A DNA stretch of 64,000 bases from RPQJ01 sp052035645 (GCA_052035645.1 JBPOHK010000109.1:1-64000), one strand, 5' to 3'; numbered from the stretch's first letter, positions 25,903 through 36,737 are shown. The notes: generated from the sequence alone by a model not told the origin. Program-made: numbers and translations.

Positions 25903-27207
25903 TCACTTGCCGCGGATGCGGGCCAGCGCCTCGGCGATCTTAATCTCGAGCCCGCGCGGCACCGGCTCGTAGTACCGGGCCGGCTCCATGCCGTCGGGGA
26001 AGTAGCGCTCGCCGCGCGCGACGCCTTCCGGCTCGTCGTGTGCGTAGCGATAGCCCTTGCCGTAGCCGAGACCCTTCATCAGGCCGGTGGGCGCATTGCG
26101 CAGGTGCATCGGCACCTCGAGCGTGCCCAGCCGCTCGGCATCCGCCCGGGCGGCACCGAATGCGGTGTAGACCGCGTTGCTCTTGGCCGCGCAGGCCATG
26201 AACACCACCGCCTGCGCGATGGCGAGTTCGCCCTCCGGGCTGCCGAGCCGCTCGTAGACCTCGCAGGCCTCGAGCGCGAGCGTCAGCGCGCGCGGGTCGG
26301 CGTTGCCGATGTCCTCCGAGGCCATGCGCAGCACGCGGCGCGCGACGTAGCGCGGGTCGCAGCCACCGTCGAGCATCCGGCACAGCCAGTACAGGGCGGC
26401 GTCCGGGTCGGAGCCGCGCACGGACTTGTGCAGCGCCGAAATCTGGTCGTAGAACTGCTCGCCCTTCTTGTCGAAGCGCCGGAAGCCGCCGGCCGAGACC
26501 TCGGCCGCGACCGCCTCGTCGATCCGACCGCCGGCCGCAGAGGCGAGGTCCGCGGCGACTTCGAGCAGGTTGAGCGCGCGCCGCGCGTCCCCGTCCGCCG
26601 CCCGCGCGATCGTGAGCAGCGCCTCCTCGTCGGCGGCCACGCCCGCCGCTGCGAACTCGCGCTCGAGCGCACGCGCCAGCACCTGCCGCACGTCCTCGGC
26701 CGTGAGCGAGCGCAGCACGTACACGCGCGCGCGCGACAGCAGCGCGCCGTTGATCTCGAACGACGGGTTCTCGGTCGTCGCCCCGATGAAGCAGACCGTG
26801 CCGTCCTCGACGTAGGGCAGGAACGCATCCTGCTGGGACTTGTTGAAGCGGTGCACCTCGTCGAGGAACAGCACCGTGCGCCGCCCCGCCGAGCGGCGCA
26901 GTTCCTGCGCGTGCTCGACGGCCGCCCGCACGTCCTTGACGCCGGCCATCACCGCCGAGAGCGCCATGAACTCGGCATCGCAGGTCTTCGCGACCAGGCG
27001 TGCGAGCGTCGTCTTGCCGGTCCCGGGCGGACCCCACAGCAGCATGGAGTGCAGCGTGCGGCCCTCGAGCAGGCGCCTGAGCGGCTTACCCGGCGCGAGC
27101 AGGTGCGACTGGCCGATGAAGTCGTCGAGGCTCGCCGGGCGCATGCGGTCCGCGAGCGGACGCCAGCCGCCCTCGCCGGCGCCGAAATTCAGTTCCGGCC
27201 CAGCCAC
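25903..27207 (-). CDS. rarA: Replication-associated recombination AAA+ ATPase RarA (MgsA)
   Basis: A 434-residue clamp-loader-like AAA+ protein that acts at stalled replication forks. Walker A is GPPGTGKTTLARL, Walker B is LFLDEVHRFNKSQQD, sensor 1 is GATTENPSFE, and the C-terminal tetramerisation region has DPDAALYWLCRML and GYGKGYRYAHDEPEG. The start is GTG at 27207: the resulting N-terminus (AGPELNFGAGEGGWRPLADRMRP) lines up with that of E. coli RarA, and GAGG lies upstream. This start overlaps the end of the VanZ-like gene by 19 bp. The frame is open further upstream but not RarA-like. Confidence 0.95.
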   Translation of the reverse strand: MAGPELNFGAGEGGWRPLADRMRPASLDDFIGQSHLLAPGKPLRRLLEGRTLHSMLLWGPPGTGKTTLARLVAKTCDAEFMALSAVMAGVKDVRAAVEHAQELRRSAGRRTVLFLDEVHRFNKSQQDAFLPYVEDGTVCFIGATTENPSFEINGALLSRARVYVLRSLTAEDVRQVLARALEREFAAAGVAADEEALLTIARAADGDARRALNLLEVAADLASAAGGRIDEAVAAEVSAGGFRRFDKKGEQFYDQISALHKSVRGSDPDAALYWLCRMLDGGCDPRYVARRVLRMASEDIGNADPRALTLALEACEVYERLGSPEGELAIAQAVVFMACAAKSNAVYTAFGAARADAERLGTLEVPMHLRNAPTGLMKGLGYGKGYRYAHDEPEGVARGERYFPDGMEPARYYEPVPRGLEIKIAEALARIRGK

Positions 27208-27572
27208 GCTTCGACCCTCGGCGTCCAGCCGCCCGCCGATCGCCGCGCGGCGGCGAGGCCCAGGCCCACGCCGAGCGCGTTCGCGGCCATGTCGTACACG
27301 TCGCCCTGCCGGCCCGCGGCCATCAGGAACTGCCCGACCTCGAGGGCCAGTCCGAGCCCGAGCAGGCCGACGGCGATCGTGCCGTAGCGCGTGCGCGGAT
27401 GCATGCCGGCGAACCAGACCATGAGGAATGCATACGCCCCGCAGTGCTGCAGCTTGTCGAGCCGGCCGACGACCGGCACGTCCATGCCCGGCCCCAGGCT
27501 GCCCCACACGACGAGTCCGACGAGCACGACGCTCGCGGCCTGCCACAGCGACGCATGGCGCAGGGGCAACAT
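27189..27572 (-). CDS. VanZ-like small membrane protein
   Basis: A 127-residue membrane protein with about four hydrophobic segments. Family features are DKLQHCGAYAFLMVWFAG, GLGLALEVGQFLM and the D-M-A-A-N-A-L-G-V-G-L-G stretch. VanZ proteins were named from teicoplanin resistance clusters; most chromosomal homologues have no known function, so resistance should not be inferred. It sits between lolA (8-nt gap) and rarA (19-bp overlap), an insertion relative to the E. coli lolA-rarA order. Start ATG at 27572 has a weak ribosome site. Confidence 0.8.
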   Translation of the reverse strand: MLPLRHASLWQAASVVLVGLVVWGSLGPGMDVPVVGRLDKLQHCGAYAFLMVWFAGMHPRTRYGTIAVGLLGLGLALEVGQFLMAAGRQGDVYDMAANALGVGLGLAAARRSAGGWTPRVEAWLGRN

Positions 27573-27580
27573 GCCGGGGC

Positions 27581-28243
27581 TCAGGGGTCGACGCTGCCGA
27601 TGACGTCGGCGCCCTTCGGCGGCGTGAAGCGGAACGCCGAGGCATCGACGCGGCCGTTGCGCACGCCGTCGAGGAACGCGAGGGAGGTGACCTGGCCCAG
27701 CTTGTCGACCAGTTCCATGGCGACGAGTCCTCCGCGTCCGTCGAAGGCGAGCGCGACGCGCTCGAAGTCCGAACCCGTCTGCTTCGGCTTGAGCGAGCAC
27801 CACGTGATGGCACCGCGCTGCACGACCTCGCCCGAGGTGAACGCATCCGCCGCGCGGCCCGCCCCGGACAGCAGCATGGCCGGCGTGGAGCCGAGCCCCT
27901 GCTCCAGGGGCCGCACCGTGACCTGCTGCAGGTCCGAGTCGTACAGCCAGAGCTTGCGTCCGTCCGCGACGATGGTCTGCACGTACGGCTCGCGGTAGTC
28001 CCAGCGGAAGCGGTCCGGCCGCGAGAGCGTCAGGCGGCCCGACGCGCGCTGCGTGATCTGGCCCTTGTCGTCGCGCACGACCTGCTCGAAGCCCGCCGAC
28101 AGCGTCTTCAGGGTCCCGAGGTAGGCGTCGACCCGCGCCACGGCGTCCTCGGCCGCGGCCGCGGCCGACGCGAGGCACAGCAGCGCCAGCGCGCCAGCGC
28201 GCAGGCCCGCCCCGGCGCGCACGCGGCCCCGCTCAGTCCGCAT
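27581..28243 (-). CDS. lolA: Outer-membrane lipoprotein carrier protein LolA
   Basis: Periplasmic chaperone of 220 residues that takes lipoproteins from LolCDE and hands them to LolB. The signal peptide spans about residues 1-31 (ending SAAAAAED). The core shows LSAGFEQVV, RASGRLTLSRPDRFRWDY and IVADGRKLWLYDSDLQQVTV, typical of LolA strands that line the hydrophobic cavity. ATG at 28243 overlaps the end of ftsK by 11 bp, so the genes are coupled; this is the conserved ftsK-lolA-rarA order. Confidence 0.94.
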   Translation of the reverse strand: MRTERGRVRAGAGLRAGALALLCLASAAAAAEDAVARVDAYLGTLKTLSAGFEQVVRDDKGQITQRASGRLTLSRPDRFRWDYREPYVQTIVADGRKLWLYDSDLQQVTVRPLEQGLGSTPAMLLSGAGRAADAFTSGEVVQRGAITWCSLKPKQTGSDFERVALAFDGRGGLVAMELVDKLGQVTSLAFLDGVRNGRVDASAFRFTPPKGADVIGSVDP

Positions 28244-30557
28244 CGGGCGGCGGCGGCGCGAGCACTTCGCGACTGCCGTTCGACTGCAGCGGGCCGACCA
28301 GTCCCGCCGACTCCATCGCTTCGATCATGCGGGCGGCGCGGTTGTAGCCGATCTTGAGCCGGCGCTGGACGCCGGAGATGGAGGCCTTGCGGCTCTCGGT
28401 GACGATGCGCACGGCCTCGTCGTAGAGCGGGTCCTGCTCGGGGTCGCCGCCCTCGCCGCCCTCGCCGCCGGCACCTTCCTCGCCCGGCAGGCCCGGGATC
28501 GGCGCCGACGGCCCGTCGAGCACCTCGTCGAGGTAGACCGGCGAGCTGTGCTCGCGCAGCGAGGCCGCCACCTTGTGCACCTCCTGGTCGGAGACGAAGG
28601 CGCCGTGCACGCGCACCGGGTGCGAGGTGCCGGGCTGCAGGAACAGCATGTCGCCGTGGCCGAGCAGGCTCTCGGCGCCGCTCTGGTCGAGGATCGTGCG
28701 CGAGTCCACCTTGGCCGAGACCTGGAACGCGATGCGCGTGGGGATGTTGGCCTTGATCAGGCCGGTGATCACGTCGACCGACGGGCGCTGCGTGGCGAGG
28801 ATGAGGTGGATGCCCGAGGCGCGGGCCTTCTGCGCCAGGCGGGCGATCAGCTCCTCGACCTTCTTGCCGACGATCATCATCATGTCGGCAAGCTCGTCGA
28901 CCACCACGACGATGTACGGCAGCGGCTCGAGGTCCGGCACCGTCGAGGGATCGCCGCCCGGCGGCAGCCGCTTCATCTCGAGCGGGTCCTTGATCGGCTT
29001 GCCGGCCTCGTTCGCGTCCGCCACCTTGCGGTTGTAGCCCGCGAGGTTGCGCACGCCGGCGTGCGCCATCAGCTGGTAGCGGCGCTCCATCTCGGCCACG
29101 CACCAGCGCAGCGCGGTGGCCGCCTGCTTCATGTCCGTCACGACCGGCGCGAGCAGGTGCGGGATGCCCTCGTACACCGAGAGCTCGAGCATCTTCGGGT
29201 CGATCATGATCAGGCGGACCTGGTCCGGCGTGCTCTTGTAGAGCAGCGACAGCACCATGGCGTTGACCGCGGTGGACTTGCCCGACCCGGTCGTGCCGCC
29301 GACCAGCAGGTGCGGCATGCGCGCGAGGTCCGCGACCACCGGGCTGCCGCCGCTGTCCTTGCCCAGCACCAGCGCGAGCGGGGAGTTCAGGTCGTCGTAG
29401 GCGCGCGACTTGATGATCTCGCCGAGCGTGACCATCTCGCGGACCTCGTTCGGGATCTCGAGGCCCATGGTCGACTTGCCGGGGATGATCTCGACCACGC
29501 GCACGCTGATCGCGGACAGCGCGCGGGCGAGGTCCTTGGCGAGGTTCGAGATCTGCGCGACCTTCACGCCCGGCGCGGGGCGCAGCTCGAAGCGCGTGAT
29601 CACCGGGCCCGGGTGCACCTCGACCACCTCGGCCTCCACGCCGAAGTCGCGCAGTTTCAGCTCGACGAGGCGCGACATCGCCTCGAGCGCCTCGGCCGAG
29701 TAGCCGCCGGCGCGCGGCGGCGGGTCGTCGAGCAGCGAGAGCGCGGGCAGCGCGGTGAGGCCCGCCTTCTCGAACATCGGCACCTGCTTTTCCTTCTCGA
29801 CGCGCTCGCTCTTCTCGACCTTCGGCGCGGGCGCCTCGATCTTCGGCGGCTTGCGCTCGGCCACCTTCTTCTGTTCCTCGCGCACGACTTCCTGCCGGGC
29901 CTGCTTCACTTCGCGGCCGGCCTGCACGTCCCGCGCCGTGGAGACGCGCTCGCGCACCCAGCCGATGGCCCACAGCACGCCGCGGCCGATGCGGTCCATC
30001 ACGTCGAGCCAGGACAGGCCGGTGCACAGCGAGACGGAGGCGAGCCACACGGCCAGCAGCAGCAGCGTGGCGCCGAGGAAGCTCATGAGCCGCGCGAGCT
30101 GGTCGCCCGCGAGCATGCCGAGCAGGCCGCCCGCCGAATTGGGCAGCGAACCGGGCGAGAAATGCAGCGTGGCGAGCCCGCAGCTGCTCGCGAGCGCGAG
30201 GAAGAAACCGAGCCCGCGCAGGACCGCCGTGCGCCGGTCCACCGGCTCAGGATTCCTGCGCTCCCGGAACAGCGTCCACCCGGCGAGGCCGAGCATCGCC
30301 GGGAACAGGAAGGCGGGACCGCCGAACAGCAGGAAGAACAGGTCCGAGAGGTGGGCGCCGAACGGCCCGATGAGGTTGGCTACCGGTCCGGGCTGACCGG
30401 TCGAGGAGAACGACGGGTCCGCGCGGTCGTAGCTCGCGAGCGCGACGAACAGGATCAGCGCGAGGGCGCCGAAGATCCACAGCGCGCTCTCGCGCAGCCC
30501 GCGCTGTACGCCAGCCTGCATGCCCCCTGCGCCGCGCTTCGCCTCCGCTCTAGCCAC
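28233..30557 (-). CDS. ftsK: DNA translocase FtsK
   Basis: Septum-located DNA pump of 774 residues that clears chromosome ends and activates XerCD at dif. Four to five membrane segments lie in residues 20-190, followed by a short charged linker (about 205-265, Lys/Glu/Pro-rich) much shorter than in E. coli. The motor has Walker A GGTTGSGKST (Lys427) and Walker B VVVVDELADMMM. The C-terminal gamma winged helix that reads KOPS is present (about 700-765, RRLKIGYNRAARMIEAMESAGLVG). The start is GTG in VARAEAK; a later ATG 12 codons on (MQAGV) is an alternative. It is divergent from trxB. Confidence 0.95.
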   Translation of the reverse strand: MARAEAKRGAGGMQAGVQRGLRESALWIFGALALILFVALASYDRADPSFSSTGQPGPVANLIGPFGAHLSDLFFLLFGGPAFLFPAMLGLAGWTLFRERRNPEPVDRRTAVLRGLGFFLALASSCGLATLHFSPGSLPNSAGGLLGMLAGDQLARLMSFLGATLLLLAVWLASVSLCTGLSWLDVMDRIGRGVLWAIGWVRERVSTARDVQAGREVKQARQEVVREEQKKVAERKPPKIEAPAPKVEKSERVEKEKQVPMFEKAGLTALPALSLLDDPPPRAGGYSAEALEAMSRLVELKLRDFGVEAEVVEVHPGPVITRFELRPAPGVKVAQISNLAKDLARALSAISVRVVEIIPGKSTMGLEIPNEVREMVTLGEIIKSRAYDDLNSPLALVLGKDSGGSPVVADLARMPHLLVGGTTGSGKSTAVNAMVLSLLYKSTPDQVRLIMIDPKMLELSVYEGIPHLLAPVVTDMKQAATALRWCVAEMERRYQLMAHAGVRNLAGYNRKVADANEAGKPIKDPLEMKRLPPGGDPSTVPDLEPLPYIVVVVDELADMMMIVGKKVEELIARLAQKARASGIHLILATQRPSVDVITGLIKANIPTRIAFQVSAKVDSRTILDQSGAESLLGHGDMLFLQPGTSHPVRVHGAFVSDQEVHKVAASLREHSSPVYLDEVLDGPSAPIPGLPGEEGAGGEGGEGGDPEQDPLYDEAVRIVTESRKASISGVQRRLKIGYNRAARMIEAMESAGLVGPLQSNGSREVLAPPPPDAD

Positions 30558-30784
30558 CCGATATCACCTGAATGCTCAAGTCCTTCCCGTAACCGCATGA
30601 GTCTACGAGGAATAGCGGCCCCGGGACAATGGCGCTCGTCGCCGGCAACAGGCCGGTCCGTCGCAAGGGCCTTGCGTCATGACCGAGGGTTCTTGGCCGC
30701 GGCGCCTGGACTTGCTTACCATGCCGCGCCCCGAGGATCGCGCCGCACCCTGCGCGCGCCGCGCAAACGAGCGAGGAAGTATAC

Positions 30785-31759
30785 ATGAGCACCCCCCGTC
30801 ACTCCCGGCTGATCATCCTCGGCTCCGGCCCGGCGGGCTATTCCGCGGCGGTCTATGCTGCGCGCGCCAACCGCAATCCCCTGCTGATCACCGGCATGGA
30901 ACAGGGCGGGCAGCTCATGACGACGACCGAGGTCGACAACTGGCCCGGCGACCCGCACGGGCTGACGGGCCCGGGCCTCATGGAGCGCATGCGGGAGCAC
31001 GCCGAGCGCTTCCACACCGAGATCCTCATGGACCACATCAACGAGGTGGACTTCAGCCGCCGGCCGCTGCTGTTGAAGGGCGACCGCGGCGAGTACACCT
31101 GCGACGCGCTGATCATCGCGACCGGCGCCAGCGCCCGCTACCTGGGCCTCGAGTCGGAGCAGAACTTCCGCGGCCGCGGCGTCTCCGCCTGCGCCACCTG
31201 CGACGGCTTCTTCTTCCGCGGCCAGCGCGTCGCCGTGATCGGCGGCGGCAACACGGCGGTCGAGGAAGCCCTCTACCTCTCCAACATCGCCTCGCACGTG
31301 ACGCTCGTGCACCGGCGCGACAAGCTGCGCTCGGAGAAGATCCTGCAGGACCACCTGTTCGAGCGGCAGAAGGCCGGCGCGGTCGACATCCTGTGGAACC
31401 ACGAGGTCGAGGAAGTGCTCGGCGACGACTCCGGCGTCACCGGGCTGCGGGTCAAGGCGACCGACGGCACGGGCCGGCGCGACGTGGCGGTGGCGGGCGT
31501 CTTCATCGCGGTGGGCCACACGCCGAACACCCAGATTTTCGCCGGCCAGCTCGAGATGAACGGCGGCTACATCGCCGTGAAGTCCGGCACCAGTGGCGGC
31601 GCGACCGCGACCAGCGTGGCGGGCGTCTTCGCGGCCGGCGACGTGGCCGACCACGTCTACCGCCAGGCGGTGACGTCCGCCGGCACGGGCTGCATGGCGG
31701 CGCTCGACGCCGACAAGTACCTCGACGCGCTCGACGCCGGCGCCCGGCACGGCGACTGA
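30785..31759 (+). CDS. trxB: Thioredoxin reductase
   Basis: FAD/NADPH enzyme of 324 residues keeping thioredoxin reduced. FAD site GSGPAGYSAA near residue 13, redox-active pair in CATCDG (Cys136, Cys139), NADPH site GGGNTAVEEAL (153-163) followed by HRRDKLRSEKIL, and the C-terminal FAD motif GVFAAGDVADHVYRQAVTSAGTGCMAA-like. GAGGAAG precedes ATG at 30785. In E. coli trxB lies next to lrp-ftsK; here it is directly divergent from ftsK with a 227-bp gap. Confidence 0.97.
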   Translation: MSTPRHSRLIILGSGPAGYSAAVYAARANRNPLLITGMEQGGQLMTTTEVDNWPGDPHGLTGPGLMERMREHAERFHTEILMDHINEVDFSRRPLLLKGDRGEYTCDALIIATGASARYLGLESEQNFRGRGVSACATCDGFFFRGQRVAVIGGGNTAVEEALYLSNIASHVTLVHRRDKLRSEKILQDHLFERQKAGAVDILWNHEVEEVLGDDSGVTGLRVKATDGTGRRDVAVAGVFIAVGHTPNTQIFAGQLEMNGGYIAVKSGTSGGATATSVAGVFAAGDVADHVYRQAVTSAGTGCMAALDADKYLDALDAGARHGD

Positions 31760-31777
31760 CCGGCGCGGCGGGCCGCC

Positions 31778-32932
31778 ATGGCGCTCGAGGCGGAACTCGT
31801 CGGCGACATCCGCGCCCTGCCCGCCGCCGAGTGGGACGCGCTCGACGGCACGGGCCACCCGTTCCTGCGCCACGGCTTCCTCGCCGCACTGGAGGACACG
31901 GGCTGCGTCGGACCGGACAGCGGCTGGCTGCCCTGTCACCTCGCCGTGCGCGGCGACGACGGACGGCTGGTCGCCGCGGTGCCGCAGTACCTGAAGTCGC
32001 ATTCGTGGGGCGAGTTCGTGTTCGACATGAGCTGGGCCCAGGCGTATGCACGCGCGGGCCTCGAGTACTACCCCAAGCTCCTCTCGGCCGTGCCGTTCAC
32101 GCCGGTGACCGGCCCGCGCCTGCTGATGCGGCCGGCCGCCTCCGGCGACGAGCTGCGCGAATCGCTCGCGGAGCTGCTCGTCGACTCGGCGCGGTCGCAG
32201 GGGGCCTCGGGGGCGCACGTCAATTTCACCTGCGCCGAGGACCAGTCGGCGCTCGAGCGCCGCGGCTTCCTGCGCCGGCACGACTGCCGCTTCCTGTGGC
32301 GCAACGACGGCTACCGCGACTTCGACGACTTCCTCGACCGCTTCCGCGCCGACAAGCGCAAGAAGGCGCGGCGCGAGCGGCGCCGGGTCGCCGAATCCGG
32401 CGTCGAGTTCCGCACGCTGCGCGGCGAGGCCATGGACGAGGCGGCCTGGCGCACCGTGTTCGGCTTCTCGGAGCGAACGTTCCTGCGCCACGGCAACGGG
32501 CACTACCTGAGCGCCGGCTTCCTGCGCACCGTCGCGCACGACGCGCCGGGTTCCGTGATGGTCAAGCTCGCGGAGCGCGCGGGCCGGCCCATCGCGGCAG
32601 CCATCTTCTTCGAGGGCGGCGGCTGGCTGTACGGCCGCTACTGGGGCTGCGAGCGGCCGGAGGACTCGCTGCACTTCGAAGCCTGCTACTACCAGGGCAT
32701 CGAGTACTGCATCGAGCGCGGGCTCGCGGCCTTCGACCCGGGCACGCAGGGCGAGCACAAGATCGCGCGCGGCTTCGCGCCGACGCGCACCTGCTCGGCG
32801 CACTGGCTCGCGCACGACGGCTATCGCGACGCGATCGCCCGCTACCTCGCCCGCGAGCGCGAGGCGGTCGACGGGTACATCGCGGCCGCCGCGGACCACC
32901 TGCCCTTTCATCGCGACGAGGCGCCGGAGTGA
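31778..32932 (+). CDS. GNAT/FemAB-like acyltransferase family protein (COG3146 type)
   Basis: A 384-residue protein of the conserved GNAT-fold family often labelled peptidoglycan-related or DUF482. Recognisable pieces are HPFLRHGFLAALEDTGCVG at the start, FDMSWAQAYARAGLEYYPKLLSAVPFTPVTGPR, then FDDFLDRFRADKRKKARRERR with a strongly basic helix, and the C-terminal YGRYWGCERP with FDPGTQGEHKIARGF. The reaction is not known; Fem-type aminoacyl transfer is only a fold-level comparison. It is 18 nt after trxB and its stop overlaps the start of aat (GTGA), so the three form one unit; interestingly aat is itself an aminoacyl-tRNA-using GNAT-fold transferase. Confidence 0.85.
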   Translation: MALEAELVGDIRALPAAEWDALDGTGHPFLRHGFLAALEDTGCVGPDSGWLPCHLAVRGDDGRLVAAVPQYLKSHSWGEFVFDMSWAQAYARAGLEYYPKLLSAVPFTPVTGPRLLMRPAASGDELRESLAELLVDSARSQGASGAHVNFTCAEDQSALERRGFLRRHDCRFLWRNDGYRDFDDFLDRFRADKRKKARRERRRVAESGVEFRTLRGEAMDEAAWRTVFGFSERTFLRHGNGHYLSAGFLRTVAHDAPGSVMVKLAERAGRPIAAAIFFEGGGWLYGRYWGCERPEDSLHFEACYYQGIEYCIERGLAAFDPGTQGEHKIARGFAPTRTCSAHWLAHDGYRDAIARYLAREREAVDGYIAAAADHLPFHRDEAPE

Positions 32933-33642
32933 TCCCCTGGCTGCGCCCGGACGACCCGCCCGATGCGTTTCCGCCGGTGACGGAGGCGCTGGACGACCCG
33001 GACGGACTGCTCTGCGTCGGCGGCGACCTGGCGCCGGAGCGGCTGCTCGCCGCCTACCGGCGCGGGATCTTTCCGTGGTATTCGGAGGGCCAGCCCATCC
33101 TGTGGTGGTCGCCCGATCCGCGCGCGGTGCTGCTCCCCGGCGAATTGCGCGTCTCGCGCAGCCTGGCCAAGACGGTCCGCAACCGCGGGTTCGCGGTCAC
33201 GGTCGACGCGGACTTCGCGGGCGTGATGCGCGCCTGCGGCGACGCGGCCCTGCGGCCGGAGGGCACCTGGATCTCGCCGGACATGCTGCGCGCCTACGCC
33301 CGGCTGCACGAACTGGGCCATGCCCACTCCATCGAGACGCGGCTGGACGGCCGCCTGGTCGGCGGGCTGTACGGGGTGGCCCTGGGCGGCGTGTTCTTCG
33401 GCGAATCGATGTTCAGCCTGGAGCGGGACGCTTCCAAGGTCGCCCTGCACCACCTCGTGCAGTGCATGCGCGAGCAGGGCGGGGTCCTGATCGACTGCCA
33501 GGTCACCAGCGCCCACCTCGAGAGTCTCGGCGCCCGGCGCATCCCGCGCAGCGAGTTCGTGGCCCGGCTGGCCGCCGCCATCCCGGACCTGCGGCCGGTG
33601 CCCGGGTGGCGGACGCCGTCCGCGACCGCTGTCGTCAAATAG
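32929..33642 (+). CDS. aat: Leucyl/phenylalanyl-tRNA--protein transferase
   Basis: A 237-residue N-end-rule enzyme that adds Leu or Phe from tRNA to proteins starting with Arg or Lys, marking them for ClpS-ClpAP. Family motifs: GLLCVGGDLAPERLLAAYRRGIFPWY, WWSPDPRAVL, GTWISPDM, HSIETRLDGRLVGGLYGVALGGVFFGESMFS and LIDCQ. The start is GTG at 32929, overlapping the TGA of the preceding gene. clpA and clpS, whose products destroy the tagged proteins, lie about 0.4 kb further on, on the other strand beyond infA: the whole N-degron branch is in one place, as in E. coli. Confidence 0.96.
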   Translation: MIPWLRPDDPPDAFPPVTEALDDPDGLLCVGGDLAPERLLAAYRRGIFPWYSEGQPILWWSPDPRAVLLPGELRVSRSLAKTVRNRGFAVTVDADFAGVMRACGDAALRPEGTWISPDMLRAYARLHELGHAHSIETRLDGRLVGGLYGVALGGVFFGESMFSLERDASKVALHHLVQCMREQGGVLIDCQVTSAHLESLGARRIPRSEFVARLAAAIPDLRPVPGWRTPSATAVVK

Positions 33643-33727
33643 CGACAAGCCGCAGGCGGCGTTGCGTTGCATTGGCGGGGGCCTTTATGCAGAATTCGCG
33701 CGGCCCGTGGGGCCGCAGCGAGGGTGC

Positions 33728-33946
33728 ATGGCGAAGGAAGAGGCAATCCAGATGGAAGGCAAGGTCGTCGAGACCCTGCCGAACACGACGTTCCGCGTGC
33801 AGTTGCAGAATGGCCACGTCGTGACTGCCCACATCTCGGGCAAGATGCGCAAGAACTACATCCGCATCCTCACGGGCGACTCCGTCACCGTCGAGATGAC
33901 GCCCTACGACCTCACCAAGGGCCGCATCGTCTACCGCGGTCGCTGA
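33728..33946 (+). CDS. infA: Translation initiation factor IF-1
   Basis: A 72-residue S1-like OB-fold protein that fills the ribosomal A site during initiation. The sequence MAKEEAIQMEGKV, then LPNTTFRV, HISGKMRKNYIRI and a YDLTKGRIVYR end is a near-textbook IF-1. Start ATG at 33728 with GAGG a few bases upstream; the longer open frame is not IF-1. It follows aat by 85 bp and converges with clpA, with a long palindrome between the stops. Confidence 0.97.
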   Translation: MAKEEAIQMEGKVVETLPNTTFRVQLQNGHVVTAHISGKMRKNYIRILTGDSVTVEMTPYDLTKGRIVYRGR

Positions 33947-33955
33947 CCCAGAGCA

Positions 33956-34007
33956 GGGGACATTCCTCGTTTTCGCCGCTCGTGCGGCGAAAAAGAGGAA
34001 TGTCCCC
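33956..34007. repeat. Long palindrome with GGGGACA ends between infA and clpA (REP/MITE-like)
   Basis: 52 bp: arms of 24 nt (13 bp perfect outer GGGGACATTCCTC/GAGGAATGTCCCC, 11 bp inner with one mismatch) and a TCGT loop. It begins 9 nt after the infA stop; the clpA stop is 20 nt beyond. With TTTTC on one arm and GAAAAA on the other it can terminate transcripts from both sides. The same end sequence occurs at 42651-42726. Confidence 0.75.
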
Positions 34008-34025
34008 GATTACTCCCCGATTACT
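34004..34025. repeat. Tandem 11-bp repeat CCCCGATTACT x2
   Basis: Two exact copies, 34004-34014 and 34015-34025, the first sharing its CCCC with the right tip of the palindrome. This may be a duplication made when the palindrome was inserted or copied. Confidence 0.7.
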
Positions 34026-34027
34026 GA

Positions 34028-36301
<2,274 letters not shown>

Positions 36302-36306
36302 GTGAT

Positions 36307-36624
36307 TCAGGCCTCTTCCATCGTGCACAGCAGCGGGTGCTGCTGCTGGCGGGCGTAGGTGGTCACCTGGGCCACCTTGGTCTCGGCGATCTCGAAGGTA
36401 TACACGCCGCAGACGCCCTTGCCGCGGGTGTGGACCTCGAGCATGACACGGGTGGCGGTCGTGCGGTCCATCCCGAAGATGTGCTCCAGGACGTCCACCA
36501 CGAACTCCATGGGCGTGTAGTCGTCGTTCAGCAGCACGACCTGGTAGAGGGGGGGCCGCTTGGTCTGCGGCAGCGCCTCCTCGACGATCAGGCCCTGGTT
36601 GCCCTGTGGTTGTTCCTCGCCCAT
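36307..36624 (-). CDS. clpS: ClpAP adaptor ClpS
   Basis: A 105-residue adaptor that binds N-terminal Leu, Phe, Tyr or Trp and passes substrates to ClpA. The flexible N-terminal arm (about 1-25) precedes the core: YQVVLLNDDYTPMEFVVDVLEHIFGM, containing the N-degron pocket (NDDYTPM), then MLEVHTRGKGVCGVYTFEIAETK with the ClpA contacts. Start ATG at 36624. A good sigma-70 promoter (TTGTCA-17-TATATA) lies just upstream. It is co-transcribed with clpA. Confidence 0.96.
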   Translation of the reverse strand: MGEEQPQGNQGLIVEEALPQTKRPPLYQVVLLNDDYTPMEFVVDVLEHIFGMDRTTATRVMLEVHTRGKGVCGVYTFEIAETKVAQVTTYARQQQHPLLCTMEEA

Positions 36625-36648
36625 GCCCGCCTGCCCTGCCTCCGGTCC

Positions 36649-36677
36649 TATATAGGGCCCTGCCGGGGCCCTGACAA
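36649..36677 (-). promoter_or_regulatory. Sigma-70-type promoter of clpS-clpA
   Basis: On the minus strand: -35 TTGTCA (36677-36672), 17-bp spacer, -10 TATATA (36654-36649); transcription would start near 36642, 18 nt before the clpS ATG. The spacer contains two GGGCCC palindromes separated by five bases, a possible operator. Confidence 0.7.
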
Positions 36678-36707
36678 GCTTACCCATCCGCAATTTGCGC
36701 AACGACC

Positions 36708-36737
36708 TTGAGGGGGCGTCGTGCAAGTCCGTATGAT
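36708..36737 (+). promoter_or_regulatory. Probable promoter of the gspCDEF operon
   Basis: TTGAGG (36708-36713), 18-bp spacer, TATGAT (36732-36737). Expected start near 36743 leaves a leader of about 58 nt before gspC. It is back-to-back with the clpS promoter, about 30 bp apart. Confidence 0.45.

Noticed and set aside
27189..27572. VanZ glycopeptide resistance gene
   Set aside because: Only fold similarity to VanZ; no van genes nearby, and such genes are common housekeeping-locus passengers.
30558..30784. Promoters in the 227-bp ftsK-trxB gap
   Set aside because: No pair of -35/-10 boxes with acceptable spacing could be singled out on either strand.
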